Shown here piece by piece: positions 7,788 through 18,480 of a stretch of DNA of 64,000 bases. The stretch comes from Actinomadura luzonensis. GTDB taxonomy: Bacteria > Actinomycetota > Actinomycetes > Streptosporangiales > Streptosporangiaceae. Below the pieces are notes generated by a model that had not been told where the DNA came from, searched no databases, and saw nothing but the letters and a program-made list of their open reading frames with translations. The stretch lies in NCBI RefSeq assembly GCF_022664455.2, contig NZ_JAKRKC020000002.1, positions 806,001 through 870,000 of the forward strand. The letters are read 5' to 3'. Every line of letters starts with the position of its first letter. Positions within the stretch are counted from its first letter, which is position 1. A program made the position numbers and the translations under genes.

Positions 7788-8438
7788 TCACGCGGGCGGC
7801 GTGGGGAAGCTGTCCGGGGTGGTCAGCCCGGTGCTCTCCAGCAGCCGCTGGTGGTTGAGCACGGCGGCGTTGGCCTGCTCGGCGAACCGGCGCACGAGGG
7901 TGTTCTGGGTGCTGCCGCGCACGGTGCCGATGAGGGCGAAGATCTGGCCGTGGGCCAGGCGCAGCCACTTGACGTAGGTGGCGTCGTAGGCCCGCCCGGT
8001 CCGGCCGGAGATGTCGGTCATCCACGCCTGCTGCTGGTCGGTGGGCTTGACCGGCAGCGTGATCCTGAGCTTGGCGGCCACGTCGCGGACCTGGCGGTCG
8101 AGGGCGTGGTGCTGGGCGGCGATCTCCTCGCTGATCTCGCGGACGCGGGCGGTGCCCGCGCGCTGGATCGCGTCCTGGGCCATGGGCATCTCCCACAGGC
8201 CGGCCAGGCGCACCTTGCGGACCAGCTCCCGGTCGGCCGCCGACAGCGGCCCCCACCGGGTCTGCACGGTGCCGGTGTCGGCCTCGGCGGCAGGGGACGG
8301 CGCGTCCGTGACCGCGGGGGTGGCCGGGTCGAGGGCGGCGGTGCCGGGGAGTGGCGTGGGGGTGTAGCCGGCGCAGGCGGTGAGGGAGCAGCAGAGGGCG
8401 GCGAGGCCGGCGGCGGAGGCGTGGCGCATGATGGTCAT
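7788..8438 (-). CDS. DUF4142 lipoprotein
   Basis: A 216-aa exported protein. The N-terminus has a short charged part and a lipobox LTAC (in LCCSLTACAGY), so it is a predicted lipoprotein. After a low-complexity Pro/Ala linker comes a helical DUF4142 (ferritin-like bundle) domain: SAADRELVRKVRLAGLWEM, QAIQ-type helices, and an Ala/His-rich end with NAAVLNHQRLLEST. DUF4142 proteins are secreted four-helix proteins linked to envelope stress in some bacteria; the function is not established. The second in-frame ATG at 8429 is an alternative start. Confidence 0.75.
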   Translation of the reverse strand: MTIMRHASAAGLAALCCSLTACAGYTPTPLPGTAALDPATPAVTDAPSPAAEADTGTVQTRWGPLSAADRELVRKVRLAGLWEMPMAQDAIQRAGTARVREISEEIAAQHHALDRQVRDVAAKLRITLPVKPTDQQQAWMTDISGRTGRAYDATYVKWLRLAHGQIFALIGTVRGSTQNTLVRRFAEQANAAVLNHQRLLESTGLTTPDSFPTPPA

Positions 8439-8589
8439 CCCGTCCGCGGCGCCTGGGCGGTGGGCGCCGCTCGTCCTGAGATACGCGGGACGGGACCCCA
8501 CCTGTTCATGGCATTGTGCAAGCTTTGCAGGACGCAAGATGGCCGCCGCGTGGGCGTGGCCCGGGCGGCGCCCGGGCAGGTGGCCTGCC

Positions 8590-9045
8590 GTGAGCGTGCA
8601 CTCCGCCGCCGTGAGCCCGGTCGTCGCCGTCCCCATGGACTTCGCCGCCCTGGTCGAGGGCGTCGGCCGGGCGGTCGACCTGGCCGGCGTCGTCATGATC
8701 GCGCTGGGGGCGCTGGCCGCCACCGTGCGCTTCGGCCTCGACGCGCGGCGGCGCCCGCACTTCCACGACGCCTACCGCGCCTACCGGCAGGGGCTCGGCC
8801 GGGCCATCCTCCTGGGCCTGGAGTTCCTGGTGGCCGGGGACATCATCCGCACGGTCGCGGTCGCGCCGACGTTCGCGGGCGTCGGCGTGCTCGCGCTGAT
8901 CGTCCTGATCCGCACCTTCCTCAGCTTCTCGCTGGAGGTCGAGCTGGACAACCGGCTGCCCTGGCGGCCGGGCCCCGCGCCGGGCGCGCGGCCGGCGGCG
9001 GACGGCGGGACCCCGCCGGGGGAGCGCCGGCCCGGCCCCCGATAA
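8590..9045 (+). CDS. DUF1622 membrane protein
   Basis: About 151 aa from the GTG at 8590 (GGCAGGTGG upstream) or 136 aa from the ATG at 8635. The body MDFAALVEGVGRAVDLAGVVMIALGALAATVRF, then YRAYRQGLGRAILLGLEFLVAGDIIRTV and a third hydrophobic helix with LIRTFLSFSLEVELD, matches DUF1622 small integral membrane proteins with three helices. The Pro/Gly-rich C-terminus is likely cytoplasmic and disordered. Function is unknown for the family. Twelve bases separate it from the next gene, so they may be co-transcribed. Confidence 0.75.
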   Translation: MSVHSAAVSPVVAVPMDFAALVEGVGRAVDLAGVVMIALGALAATVRFGLDARRRPHFHDAYRAYRQGLGRAILLGLEFLVAGDIIRTVAVAPTFAGVGVLALIVLIRTFLSFSLEVELDNRLPWRPGPAPGARPAADGGTPPGERRPGPR

Positions 9046-9056
9046 CGTGCCGGACC

Positions 9057-9494
9057 ATGACACGCGCATGGATGCTGCCAGGGCTGCTGGCGCTGTGCGG
9101 CCTGGCGGCGGCGGCCACGCGGCTCGCCGCGGGCGAGCCCGTCCCCGCGGCCGTGCTGTTCGCTGTGTTCGCCCTGGCCGCCGTCTGGTTGTCGCCGCTG
9201 ATGTTCCCGCGGCCGGTCGGCGCGGCGCGGGCGCGCGAGCTGAGCGCGGCCGACGGCCGGCCGGTCGTCTACTGGCGGGCGGGGTGCCGCTACTGCCTGC
9301 GGCTGCGGCTCCGGCTGGGCCGCGACGCCCGGCGGGCGCACTGGGTGGACATCTGGCGCGACCCGGAGGGCGCGGCGGCGGTGCGCGCCGTCGCCGGCGG
9401 CTCGGAGACCGTGCCGACGGTCGTCGTGGACGGCGAGGCGCACGTCAACCCCGACCCCGGCTGGGTGCGGAGCCGTCTGCGCCCGCCTCGGTGA
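9057..9494 (+). CDS. Membrane-anchored glutaredoxin-like protein
   Basis: A 145-aa protein with two N-terminal transmembrane helices (residues 5-25 and 30-50) and a C-terminal thioredoxin-fold domain. The motif WRAGCRYC carries a CxxC pair at the place of the glutaredoxin/mycoredoxin active site, followed by the cis-Pro motif ETVPTVVVDG. Actinobacterial homologues of this build are annotated as glutaredoxin-domain proteins or mycoredoxins and probably reduce mixed disulfides with mycothiol near the membrane. Paired with the DUF1622 gene upstream. Confidence 0.8.
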   Translation: MTRAWMLPGLLALCGLAAAATRLAAGEPVPAAVLFAVFALAAVWLSPLMFPRPVGAARARELSAADGRPVVYWRAGCRYCLRLRLRLGRDARRAHWVDIWRDPEGAAAVRAVAGGSETVPTVVVDGEAHVNPDPGWVRSRLRPPR

Positions 9495-9614
9495 GCGCCC
9501 GGGAGCGGGCCCGGGAGTGGGCGCCGGCGCGCCCAGCCCAGGCGGGCGGGCTTGAGCGTGCCGAGCAGGGGACGTGCGCGTGCGCGTCGATGAGCGGCGT
9601 CCCGCCGAGCATGC

Positions 9615-11273
<1,659 letters not shown>

Positions 11274-11354
11274 GGTCCTTCATCCTCGACGCCCGTGTAA
11301 GACAGCGTCAAGGGTTTGTAGTATGTGACGGGCGCGGCCCGCCGTCCTGGCAGA

Positions 11355-12242
11355 ATGCGCGTGGTGACGATGCCGGACTCCTGGGAGGGGCGCGAGGTGG
11401 CCCCGCGCGACGAACGCCCGCGCGAGCGGACCTCCGCCAGCGCGCGCTCGCTGCTGCTGACGATCCTCGGCGAGTTCGTGATGCCGCGCGGCGGCCAGGC
11501 GTGGACGGGCAGCCTGGTCGGCGCCCTCGGCGAGCTCGGCGTGGAGGAGAAGTCCGCCCGCCAGGCCCTGTCGCGCACCGCCGCCGAGGGCCTGCTGGAG
11601 TCCGAGCGGCACGGCCGCAAGGCGCGCTGGCGGCTCACCCCGGCCGGCGACCGGCTGCTGCGCGAGGGCACCGAGCGCATCTACGGCTTCATGCGCCGCC
11701 CCCACGAGTGGGACGGCCGCTGGCTGGTCCTCGTCGCCGGCGTGCCCGAGACGCAGCGCCGGCTCCGCCACCGGCTGCGCACCCGGCTCACCTGGCTCGG
11801 CCTCGGCTCCCCCTCGCCCGCGCTCTGGGTCGTCCCCGACGCAGGCAAGGAGGCCGCGGTGCGCGAGGTGATCGGCGAGCTCGGCCTGACCGGCCGCGCC
11901 CACGCCTGGACCGGGCCGGCCGCCGAGATCGGCGACACCGCCGCGCTGATCGCCGCCGCGTGGGACCTCGGCGACGTGGAGAAGCGCTACCTGCGCTTCA
12001 TCGAGCGCTTCGCGGACCTCGCCCCGGGCTCGGCCGCGGCGGCGTTCGTCCATCAGGTGCATCTCGTGCAGGAGTGGCGCCGCTTCCCCTTCCTCGACCC
12101 CGACCTGCCCGCCGAGCTGCTCGACCACGCCTGGCCGGGGCCGCGCGCCGCGGCCGTCTTCCACGACCTGCGCAACCGGTGGCACCGCCGCGCGCAGGCC
12201 GAGTGGGACCGCATGGAGGACGACGCCGCCACCCGCCACTGA
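11355..12242 (+). CDS. PaaX-family transcriptional regulator
   Basis: About 295 aa. The N-terminal PaaX winged helix is visible (SARSLLLTILGEFVMPRGGQAWTGS, EKSARQALSRTAAEGLLESERHGRK) and the central and C-terminal PaaX domains follow (EWDGRWLVLVAGVPETQRR, RYLRFIERFADL, FLDPDLPAELLDHAWPG). PaaX proteins repress aromatic acyl-CoA catabolism and are released by the CoA thioester. Lying between boxC and boxB, this one probably senses benzoyl-CoA or a downstream intermediate. The start is uncertain: in-frame GTG/ATG codons at 11325, 11355, 11361, 11364 and 11370 all lack a strong Shine-Dalgarno, and the message may be leaderless. The C-terminus faces boxB with 22 bases between stops. Confidence 0.87.
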   Translation: MRVVTMPDSWEGREVAPRDERPRERTSASARSLLLTILGEFVMPRGGQAWTGSLVGALGELGVEEKSARQALSRTAAEGLLESERHGRKARWRLTPAGDRLLREGTERIYGFMRRPHEWDGRWLVLVAGVPETQRRLRHRLRTRLTWLGLGSPSPALWVVPDAGKEAAVREVIGELGLTGRAHAWTGPAAEIGDTAALIAAAWDLGDVEKRYLRFIERFADLAPGSAAAAFVHQVHLVQEWRRFPFLDPDLPAELLDHAWPGPRAAAVFHDLRNRWHRRAQAEWDRMEDDAATRH

Positions 12243-12264
12243 GGGCGCGAGGGATCCCCACCGA

Positions 12265-13743
12265 TCAGAGCAGGCCCTCCTCGGCCAGGTGCACGTAGTC
12301 GAACTCGACCGGCTGGTCGTTGATGCCCGTCCGCGGCGGGGCGATCCAGCTCGCGAACGCGCCGTACTCGTACTCGGGGACCATGAGGGAGGCGACCAGC
12401 TCGCGGTCGGCGGGCGTGGGCAGCCACGCGGCGGCGCGGGCCCGCCACTCCTGCTCGCCCACGACCTCGCCGTACGGGGTGACGTGGTGGCCGGCGTACA
12501 CCCCGACGCGGCGGTTGAAGCCCTCGTGCGGCAGGTACAGGCGCTCGCCGAGGCCCGCGCCGGCGAGGACCTGGTTCCAGCGGCGCACGCCGTGGGAGCA
12601 GTCGGCCACGTACTCGTCGCGCAGGTCGAGGTTGAGCGCGCCGAGCAGCGGCACGGTCCGCGAGGCGATCCGGCCGCCCGCGACGAAGCGCAGCTCGCGG
12701 GTGGCGTCGAGCAGCACGTGGTCGTCGTCGCGGCGGCCCTCCATCCAGCGTCCCTTCAGCCCCGAGCTGTAGTACGTGCCCGCGTTGGCCGACTGCTCGG
12801 AGCCGAACAGGTCCATCGAGACCGAGAACTGCAGGTTGAGGTAACGCTGGACGACGTCGAGGGGGATGCCGCCGTACGGCAGCACGTCGGCGGTGCCGTG
12901 CCGCCGCATCAGCTCCGCCGTCCGCTCCAGCACCCGCTGCACGCCGGTGGTGCCCACGAACATGTGGTGGGCCTCCTCCTTCAGCATGAACTGGCAGGTG
13001 CGGGCGAGCGGGTCGAAGGCCGACTCCTTGAGCGTGCCGAGCTGGTACTTGCCGTCGCGGTCGGTGAAGCAGGTGAACATGAAGAACTGCAGCCAGTCGG
13101 TGGTCTCCTCGTTGAACGCGCCGAGGATGCGGGGCGCGTCGAGGTCGCCGGAGCTGCGCCTGAGCAGCTGCTCGGCCTCCTCCCTGCCCTCCCTGCCGAA
13201 GTAGGCGTGCAGCAGGTAGACCATCGCCCACAGGTGCCGTCCCTCCTCCACGTTGACCTGGAAGAGGTTGCGCAGGTCGTAGATGCTGGGCGCGGTGCCG
13301 CCGAGGGCGCGCTGCTGCTCGACGCTGGCGGGCTCGGTGTCGCCCTGCACGACGATCAGGCGCATGAGGGCGGCGCGGTGCTCGCCGGGCACCTCCTGCC
13401 AGGCGGGCTCGCCCTTGTGCCGGCCGAAGCCGACCCTGCGGTCCGGGTCGCGCTCGGCGAGGAAGATGCCCCAGCGGTACTCGTCCATGGGGACGTGGGC
13501 GAAGTGCGCCCAGCCGTCGCGGCCCACGGCGACGGCGGTGCGCAGGTAGACGTCCCTGGTCGGCAGGGCCGGGCCGAGCTGCTTCCACCAGTCGAGGAAC
13601 CTGGGCTGCCAGCCCTCCAGCGCGCGCTGCAGGCGGCGGTCGCCGGCCAGGTTCACGTTGTTGGGGATGCGTGCGCCGTAGTCCACGCGGCTGAGCGGGC
13701 CCGCGGGGGAGGGGGCCGCGCCGGTGCGGGGGTCGGTGCTCAT
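12265..13743 (-). CDS. boxB: Benzoyl-CoA 2,3-epoxidase subunit BoxB
   Basis: A 492-aa diiron monooxygenase, the standard BoxB length. It begins with IPNNVNLAGDRRLQRALE and shows ferritin-like metal motifs: EEGRH (E167xxH170), NEETTDW near 211-217 and KEEAHHMF (256-262), plus the conserved RDGKYQLGTLKES and YNFQSV-like helices. BoxB epoxidises benzoyl-CoA with O2 and electrons from BoxA. The ATG at 13743 has GAGGAGAGCC just upstream. BoxA and the CoA ligase are absent here and must be encoded elsewhere. Confidence 0.92.
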   Translation of the reverse strand: MSTDPRTGAAPSPAGPLSRVDYGARIPNNVNLAGDRRLQRALEGWQPRFLDWWKQLGPALPTRDVYLRTAVAVGRDGWAHFAHVPMDEYRWGIFLAERDPDRRVGFGRHKGEPAWQEVPGEHRAALMRLIVVQGDTEPASVEQQRALGGTAPSIYDLRNLFQVNVEEGRHLWAMVYLLHAYFGREGREEAEQLLRRSSGDLDAPRILGAFNEETTDWLQFFMFTCFTDRDGKYQLGTLKESAFDPLARTCQFMLKEEAHHMFVGTTGVQRVLERTAELMRRHGTADVLPYGGIPLDVVQRYLNLQFSVSMDLFGSEQSANAGTYYSSGLKGRWMEGRRDDDHVLLDATRELRFVAGGRIASRTVPLLGALNLDLRDEYVADCSHGVRRWNQVLAGAGLGERLYLPHEGFNRRVGVYAGHHVTPYGEVVGEQEWRARAAAWLPTPADRELVASLMVPEYEYGAFASWIAPPRTGINDQPVEFDYVHLAEEGLL

Positions 13744-13867
13744 CGCTGGCTCTCCTCGCGACGTCGGGTGCGGGCCGGGCCTCCCCTCAACATGCCACAG
13801 TCCGCTCGTGTGCCGGAAGAGCTGTGTAGCGCTTCTCCGCGCTGCCGGGGCCTGTCCCGGGCGCCCG

Positions 13868-14812
13868 TCAGCGGGCGGCGCGCCACGCCGACGGGGTGGC
13901 GCCGCGCGCCCGCTTGAACGCCACGCTGAACGCGAACGCGTCCTGGTAGCCGACCCGGCGGGCCACCTCGGCCACCGTCTCCCGGCCGTCGCGCAGCAGG
14001 TCGGCGGCAAGGGTCATGCGCCAGTCGGTGAGATAGCCGAGCGGCGGCCGGCCCACCAGGCCGGTGAAGCGCTGGGCGAACGCGGCGCGCGACAGGCCGA
14101 CCTCGCCGGCCAGCGCGGCGACCGTCCACCGGCGGGCCGGGTGCTCGTGGAGGAGACGCAGCGCCTCGCCGATCGCCGGGTCGGACAACGCCCGGTACCA
14201 GGCGGGCGGCGCCGCCTCCGGCCGGGTGCACCAGGCCCGCAGCGCGATCACCAGGATCAGGTCCAGCAGCCGCGCGAGGACCGCGTCCTGGCCGGGCTCG
14301 TCGCTGGCGGCCTCGGCGGACAGCAGCCCGAGCAGCGCCCTGGTGCGCGGCCCCGCCGGCACCACCGCCAGCGGCGGGAGCAGGCCCAGCAGCCGGGCGG
14401 CCACGTCGCCGCGCAGGTCGTACACGCCGCGCAGCATGACCGTGGCACCCGCTGGGCCGCCCGCTGTGCCGGCGCCGTACGTGCGCGGGACCGGCTCCGG
14501 GCCCGTCCACTCCACCGGCGCGCCGCCCGGCAGGAACTTGCGCCCGCCGCGGATCACGTACTGCGGGGCCGTCGCCGGATCGTCGGTGATCGTGTACCCG
14601 CCCGGCGCGGTGACCAGGGCGATGTCACCGGCCGCGAGCGCCGTGGGCGGCCCGTCGCCGGCCCGGATCGCGGCCCGCCCGCCCAGCGCGGCCGCGACCG
14701 TCAGCGGCGGCGCGTCGGCGTAGGTGATGCCCCAGGGCGGCGGCTGCACGAGCCGGCGGACCAGGGCGTTGCGCGCGCGGGCCCGGTTCAGCAGGTCGGT
14801 CAGGACGTCCAC
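13868..14812 (-). CDS. AraC-family regulator with cupin-type sensor domain
   Basis: A 314-aa regulator. Residues 1-190 form a Cupin_6-type sensor (MDVLTDLLNRARARNALVRRL, WGITYADAPPLTVAAAL, MLRGVYDLRGDVAARLLGLLPPL); the C-terminus holds two AraC HTH motifs (WTVAALAGEVGLSRAAFAQRF and TVAEVARRVGYQDAFAFSVAFKRARG). It is divergent from the SDR gene at 14895, with only 82 bases between starts, so it likely activates that gene. This AraC/SDR pairing is frequent in actinomycetes; the inducer is unknown. Confidence 0.9.
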   Translation of the reverse strand: MDVLTDLLNRARARNALVRRLVQPPPWGITYADAPPLTVAAALGGRAAIRAGDGPPTALAAGDIALVTAPGGYTITDDPATAPQYVIRGGRKFLPGGAPVEWTGPEPVPRTYGAGTAGGPAGATVMLRGVYDLRGDVAARLLGLLPPLAVVPAGPRTRALLGLLSAEAASDEPGQDAVLARLLDLILVIALRAWCTRPEAAPPAWYRALSDPAIGEALRLLHEHPARRWTVAALAGEVGLSRAAFAQRFTGLVGRPPLGYLTDWRMTLAADLLRDGRETVAEVARRVGYQDAFAFSVAFKRARGATPSAWRAAR

Positions 14813-14894
14813 CCCGCCACCTTAGACGCTCACAAAGGCATCGCGGACTTTCTCCCATGGATCGTCCACGCGCCGATGGGGTTGGCTGGTCGGC

Positions 14895-15602
14895 ATGACG
14901 AGATCCATCGCAGTGTTCGGCACCGGACCGGGCGTCGGCCAGGCCGTCGCCCGGCGTTACGGCAAGGAGGGGTACGAGGTCGTCCTCGTCGCGCGCCGCC
15001 GGGAGCCTCTGGACCGGCTCGCCCGCGACCTGGCCGCCGAGGGCGTCACCGCCCACGTGATCACCGGCGACCTCGGCCGCAGCGGCGACGTCCCGGCGCT
15101 CGCCGCCCAGGTCCGCGCCGCCGTGGGCGACCCCACCGCGTTCTACTACGGCCCCGTGCCGTCGGGCCTGACGTTCGTGCCCGCCGTCGAGCTCACGCCC
15201 GGGCACCTGGCGGAGCGGCTGGAGATCACCCTGCACACCCTGCTGGCCCTGGTCGGGGAGTTCCTGCCGGCGATGGCGGAGCGGGGCGACGGCGCGATAC
15301 TCACCGCCCAGGGGGCCGCCGCGGCCCACGGCCGGCCGTACATGAGCGGCTGGCCGCCCGTCCTCGCCGCCCAGCGCAACTACCTGCAGTCGCTCGCGGC
15401 CGAGGTCGCCGGGCAGGGCGTGTACGTCGGCATGCTCTACATCGGCTCGCGCATCCTCGGCACCTCCTTCGACGACGACTACCGGCGCCGCCAGGCCCGC
15501 GGCGAGCCCGTGCCCGACCTGCCCGCCGCCGACCCCGCCGACCTGGCCGACCTCCTGTGGTCGATGCACGCGCGGCGCGACCGGCACGAGACGATCGTCT
15601 GA
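14895..15602 (+). CDS. Short-chain dehydrogenase/reductase
   Basis: A 235-aa classical-SDR-like protein. The nucleotide-binding motif is GTGPGVGQ (residues 10-17), slightly different from the TGxxxGxG consensus, followed by VVLVARRREPLDRLARDL. The usual active-site YxxxK is not obvious: the corresponding region reads GRPYMSGWPPVLAAQRNYLQSLA, so the catalytic Tyr/Lys may be altered. Such SDRs occur beside AraC regulators. The substrate cannot be inferred. Confidence 0.8.
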   Translation: MTRSIAVFGTGPGVGQAVARRYGKEGYEVVLVARRREPLDRLARDLAAEGVTAHVITGDLGRSGDVPALAAQVRAAVGDPTAFYYGPVPSGLTFVPAVELTPGHLAERLEITLHTLLALVGEFLPAMAERGDGAILTAQGAAAAHGRPYMSGWPPVLAAQRNYLQSLAAEVAGQGVYVGMLYIGSRILGTSFDDDYRRRQARGEPVPDLPAADPADLADLLWSMHARRDRHETIV

Positions 15603-15643
15603 CCGGCGGCCCCCGCCGCCCGGCGGCCTGGCAGGATCTCCTC

Positions 15644-16174
15644 GTGACGCGACCCACGGTGACCTTGCGCAGGATCGAGCTCGCGGACTGGCCCGCCGTG
15701 CACGCCTGGGCCCGCCTCCCCGAGTCCTGCCGCTACCAGACGTGGGGGCCGAACGACGAGGAGCAGACGCGCGCGTACGTGGCGGCCGCCGCAGGGGAGT
15801 GGTCCCGCACGCCGCGACGCGCCCTCCCCTACGCGGCCCACGTCGACGGCGAGGTGCTGGGCATGGGCACCCTGCACCTCCGCGACGCGGCGCACCGCCA
15901 GGGCGAGATCACCTACATCGTGCACCCGCGCGCGTGGGGCCGGGGCGTGGCGACCGCCATCGGCGCCGGCCTGCTCGGCACCGCCTTCGCGGAGCTCGGC
16001 CTGCACCGGGTCTACGCCACCTGCGACCCCCGCAACGCCGGCTCGGCCCGGGTGCTCGCCAAGCTCGGCATGACCTGCGAGGGCCGGCTCCGCCACACCA
16101 CCCTGATCAGGGACGGCTGGCGGGACTCCGAGCTGTTCAGCATCCTCGAACACGAGTGGCGCCCGCCCGCGTGA
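15644..16174 (+). CDS. GNAT acetyltransferase (RimJ/RimL type)
   Basis: A 176-aa GNAT protein. It has the RimJ/RimL opening VTLRRIELADWPAVHAWARLPE, motif A with the acetyl-CoA loop WGRGVATAIGAGLL, and the late motif GLHRVYATCDPRNAGSARVLAKLGMTCEGRLR. These enzymes acetylate protein N-termini, amino acids or antibiotics; the target is not predictable. GTG start at 15644, 41 bases after the SDR stop on the same strand. Confidence 0.85.
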   Translation: MTRPTVTLRRIELADWPAVHAWARLPESCRYQTWGPNDEEQTRAYVAAAAGEWSRTPRRALPYAAHVDGEVLGMGTLHLRDAAHRQGEITYIVHPRAWGRGVATAIGAGLLGTAFAELGLHRVYATCDPRNAGSARVLAKLGMTCEGRLRHTTLIRDGWRDSELFSILEHEWRPPA

Positions 16175-16438
16175 CACCGAAAACCGGTGGACCGCGGGGC
16201 AGGCGGCTGTCAGCATGGGGGCGATGTACCGAGCGTAGGAACACTCCGATCACGACAGGGGCGGGTCCCGTCACGAGGACCCCGGCCCCTGGTCCGGGCC
16301 GCCCGTCGACGCTCGCCCGTCCACGGGCCGCCCGCCAACGGCGCCGCCCCGAGCCGGCCGTACGGGCCGCGGGGCCGCGCCGGCCGCCGCCGCTTCCAGC
16401 GGACGCAGCCGTGATCGTGAGCCACCGAAGGACATCCC

Positions 16439-17857
16439 ATGCAACTCCACGAGTACGCGAAATACGACGCCGTCGGCCTCCGCACCCTGATCGAGGCCGG
16501 CGAGGTGACCGCCGGCGAGGTCGAGGCCGCCGCCCGCCAGGCCCTCGACCAGGTGAACCCGCACGTCAACGGCCTGGCCCTGCCGCCGTTCCAGCCGGCG
16601 CTCGGCCACGCAGGGGACGGCCCGCTCACCGGCGTGCCGTTCCTGATCAAGGATCACGGGCCGGTCGCCGAGGGCGTCCCGTTCTCGCTCGGCAGCCGCG
16701 CCCTGCCCGGCATCCCCGCCTGGCGCGACACCGACCTGATGACTCGCTTCCGCGCCGCCGGCCTGGTCACCCTGGGCCTGACCACGGTGCCGGAGCTGTG
16801 CGTCAGCTTCTCCACCGAACCCCTCCGCCACGGCCCCGCCCGCAACCCCTGGAACCCCGGCAGGGGCGTCGGCGGGTCGAGCGGCGGCGCGGCCGCCCTG
16901 GTGGCGGCCGGCGCGGTGCCGGTCGCGCACGCCAGCGACGGCGCCGGCTCCATCCGGATCCCGGCGTCCTGCTGCGGGCTGGTCGGGCTCAAGCCGAGCC
17001 GGGGCCGGGTCCCGTGCGGGCCGGACGCGGGCGAGCCGATGCTCGGGATGGCGTACGAGTTCGCGCTGACCCGCACCGTCCGCGACGCCGCCCGCCTCCT
17101 GGACGCCGTGCACGGGCCGGGCGTCGGCGACAAGTACACCGCGCCGCCGCCGCGCGGCCCGTACGCCGCCGAGGTCGGCCGCGACCCCGGCCGGCTGCGG
17201 GTCGCGGTGACCACGGAGAGCTGGGCCGGCACGGCGGTCGACGCCGAGGTCGCGGCGGCGGCCGTCCGCGCCGGGCAGGCGCTGGAGCGGGCGGGACACC
17301 TCGTCACCACCGCCGGGCCGGCCGTCGTCTGGGACGACGTCGTCCGCGCCTGGGTGTGCGAGAGCGTCGCGATCGCCTCGACGCTGCTGCTGGCCCCCCG
17401 CCGGCCCGACGAGGGGCTGATGGAGGCCGTCTCGCGGCAGTTCCTCAAGACGGCCGAGGAGTACAGCGCGCTCGACATGCTGGCCGCCTTCGACGCCCAG
17501 AACCGGGTGTCCCGCGCGGTCGGCGCCTTCTTCACCGGCTACGACCTGCTCGTCACCCCCACGCTGGGACGGCTGCCGGCGCCGCACGGCGTCCTGCGCT
17601 ACGACGACCCGGAGCAGACGCTGACCGGCTGGCTGGCCGCGCTCACCGAGTACGGGCCGTTCACGCAGGTGTTCAACGTGACGGGCGGCCCGGCGATCAG
17701 CCTGCCGCTCGGGCACAGCGAGGACGGGCTGCCGATCGGCGTGCAGCTCGCCGCCGGCTACGGCCGGGAGGACCTGCTCCTCCAGGTGGCCGCCCACCTG
17801 GAGGAGGCCCTGCCGTGGCGGGACCGCGTCCCGCCGATCCACGCCGGCGGCCGCTGA
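16439..17857 (+). CDS. Amidase-signature family hydrolase
   Basis: A 472-aa amidase-signature enzyme with the full Lys-cisSer-Ser triad: Lys71 in FLIKDHG, Ser147 in GVGGSSGGAA and the nucleophile Ser171 in SDGAGSIRIPAS; the spacings (76 and 24 residues) match characterised members. These enzymes hydrolyse amides to acid and ammonia; candidates include 6-aminohexanoate-cyclic-dimer hydrolase-like or peptide amidases. No signal peptide, so cytoplasmic. The ATG is preceded by GAAGGAC. The roughly 260 bases upstream hold no gene I can support. It is convergent with the CBS gene across a strong hairpin. Confidence 0.87.
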   Translation: MQLHEYAKYDAVGLRTLIEAGEVTAGEVEAAARQALDQVNPHVNGLALPPFQPALGHAGDGPLTGVPFLIKDHGPVAEGVPFSLGSRALPGIPAWRDTDLMTRFRAAGLVTLGLTTVPELCVSFSTEPLRHGPARNPWNPGRGVGGSSGGAAALVAAGAVPVAHASDGAGSIRIPASCCGLVGLKPSRGRVPCGPDAGEPMLGMAYEFALTRTVRDAARLLDAVHGPGVGDKYTAPPPRGPYAAEVGRDPGRLRVAVTTESWAGTAVDAEVAAAAVRAGQALERAGHLVTTAGPAVVWDDVVRAWVCESVAIASTLLLAPRRPDEGLMEAVSRQFLKTAEEYSALDMLAAFDAQNRVSRAVGAFFTGYDLLVTPTLGRLPAPHGVLRYDDPEQTLTGWLAALTEYGPFTQVFNVTGGPAISLPLGHSEDGLPIGVQLAAGYGREDLLLQVAAHLEEALPWRDRVPPIHAGGR

Positions 17858-17868
17858 CCCGCCAGAGC

Positions 17869-17936
17869 CCGGGGACACGAACGCCCGGGCCCCTCCGGGG
17901 ACACGAACGCCCGGGCCCCCGCCGGGGGCCCGGGCG
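17869..17936. terminator. Tandem repeat plus 13-bp-stem hairpin between convergent genes
   Basis: A 26-bp unit occurs twice in tandem (17869-17894 and 17895-17920). The end of the second unit is the left arm of a perfect hairpin: CGCCCGGGCCCCC (17908-17920), loop GCC, right arm 17924-17936. It lies between the stops of the amidase and CBS genes, so a bidirectional terminator is likely. There is no U-run, as is common in GC-rich actinomycetes. Confidence 0.65.
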
Positions 17937-17956
17937 CCGCGCGGCCCCGGCGACGG

Positions 17957-18373
17957 TCAGTCGCTGGTGACGGCGTCGAGCAGGTCGCTGACGGTGGCGT
18001 CGGGCAGCGCCCGGGCCACCTCGGCCAGCGCGACCATGCCGACGAGGCTGTGCCCGTCGATGACGGGCAGCCGGCGCACCTTGTGGCCGGCCATGGTGCG
18101 CAGGATCTCCCGCGCGTCGTCGTCGGCGCCGATCGTGACCGCCTCGCCCTGGGCGAGCTCGCCCGCCACGGTCTTGGCCGGGTCCTTGCCCGCGGCCAGG
18201 ACCTTCACGACGATGTCGCGGTCGGTGAGCATGCCCTTGAGCCGGTTGTCGGTGCCGCAGATCGGCAGCGAGCCGACGTCCAGGCGGGCCATCTTCTCGG
18301 CGGCGACGAGCACGGGCTCGTCGGCGTTCACGCACTCGGCGTCCGGGGTCATGATCTCTCGTGCGGTCGGCAT
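17957..18373 (-). CDS. Two-CBS-domain protein
   Basis: A 138-aa protein made of two CBS domains: AREIMTPDAECVNADEPVLVAAEKM and VAGELAQGEAVTIGADDDAREILRTMAGHKVRRLPVID, both ending in the typical VGMV/GMLTDRDIV strands. CBS pairs bind AMP, ATP or NAD-type ligands. The ATG at 18373 was preferred to the one at 18385 because GAGGAGC sits five bases upstream of it. Stand-alone actinobacterial CBS proteins of this size (Hrp1-like) are stress-linked; the partner is unknown. Confidence 0.88.
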   Translation of the reverse strand: MPTAREIMTPDAECVNADEPVLVAAEKMARLDVGSLPICGTDNRLKGMLTDRDIVVKVLAAGKDPAKTVAGELAQGEAVTIGADDDAREILRTMAGHKVRRLPVIDGHSLVGMVALAEVARALPDATVSDLLDAVTSD

Positions 18374-18480
18374 GACGCTCCTCATCGAATGTCGGGGTCA
18401 GTGCCGACTGCCCCCCTGAGGCGCGGTGAAACGGGGCCCCGCGGCCGGGCCCCGCGGCGGGGCGCCGCCCGGCGGGCCGG

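Noticed and set aside
16187..16414. A small protein between the acetyltransferase and amidase genes
   Set aside because: Arg/Pro-rich, no ribosome site and no domain; looks like random open frame in GC-rich spacer.
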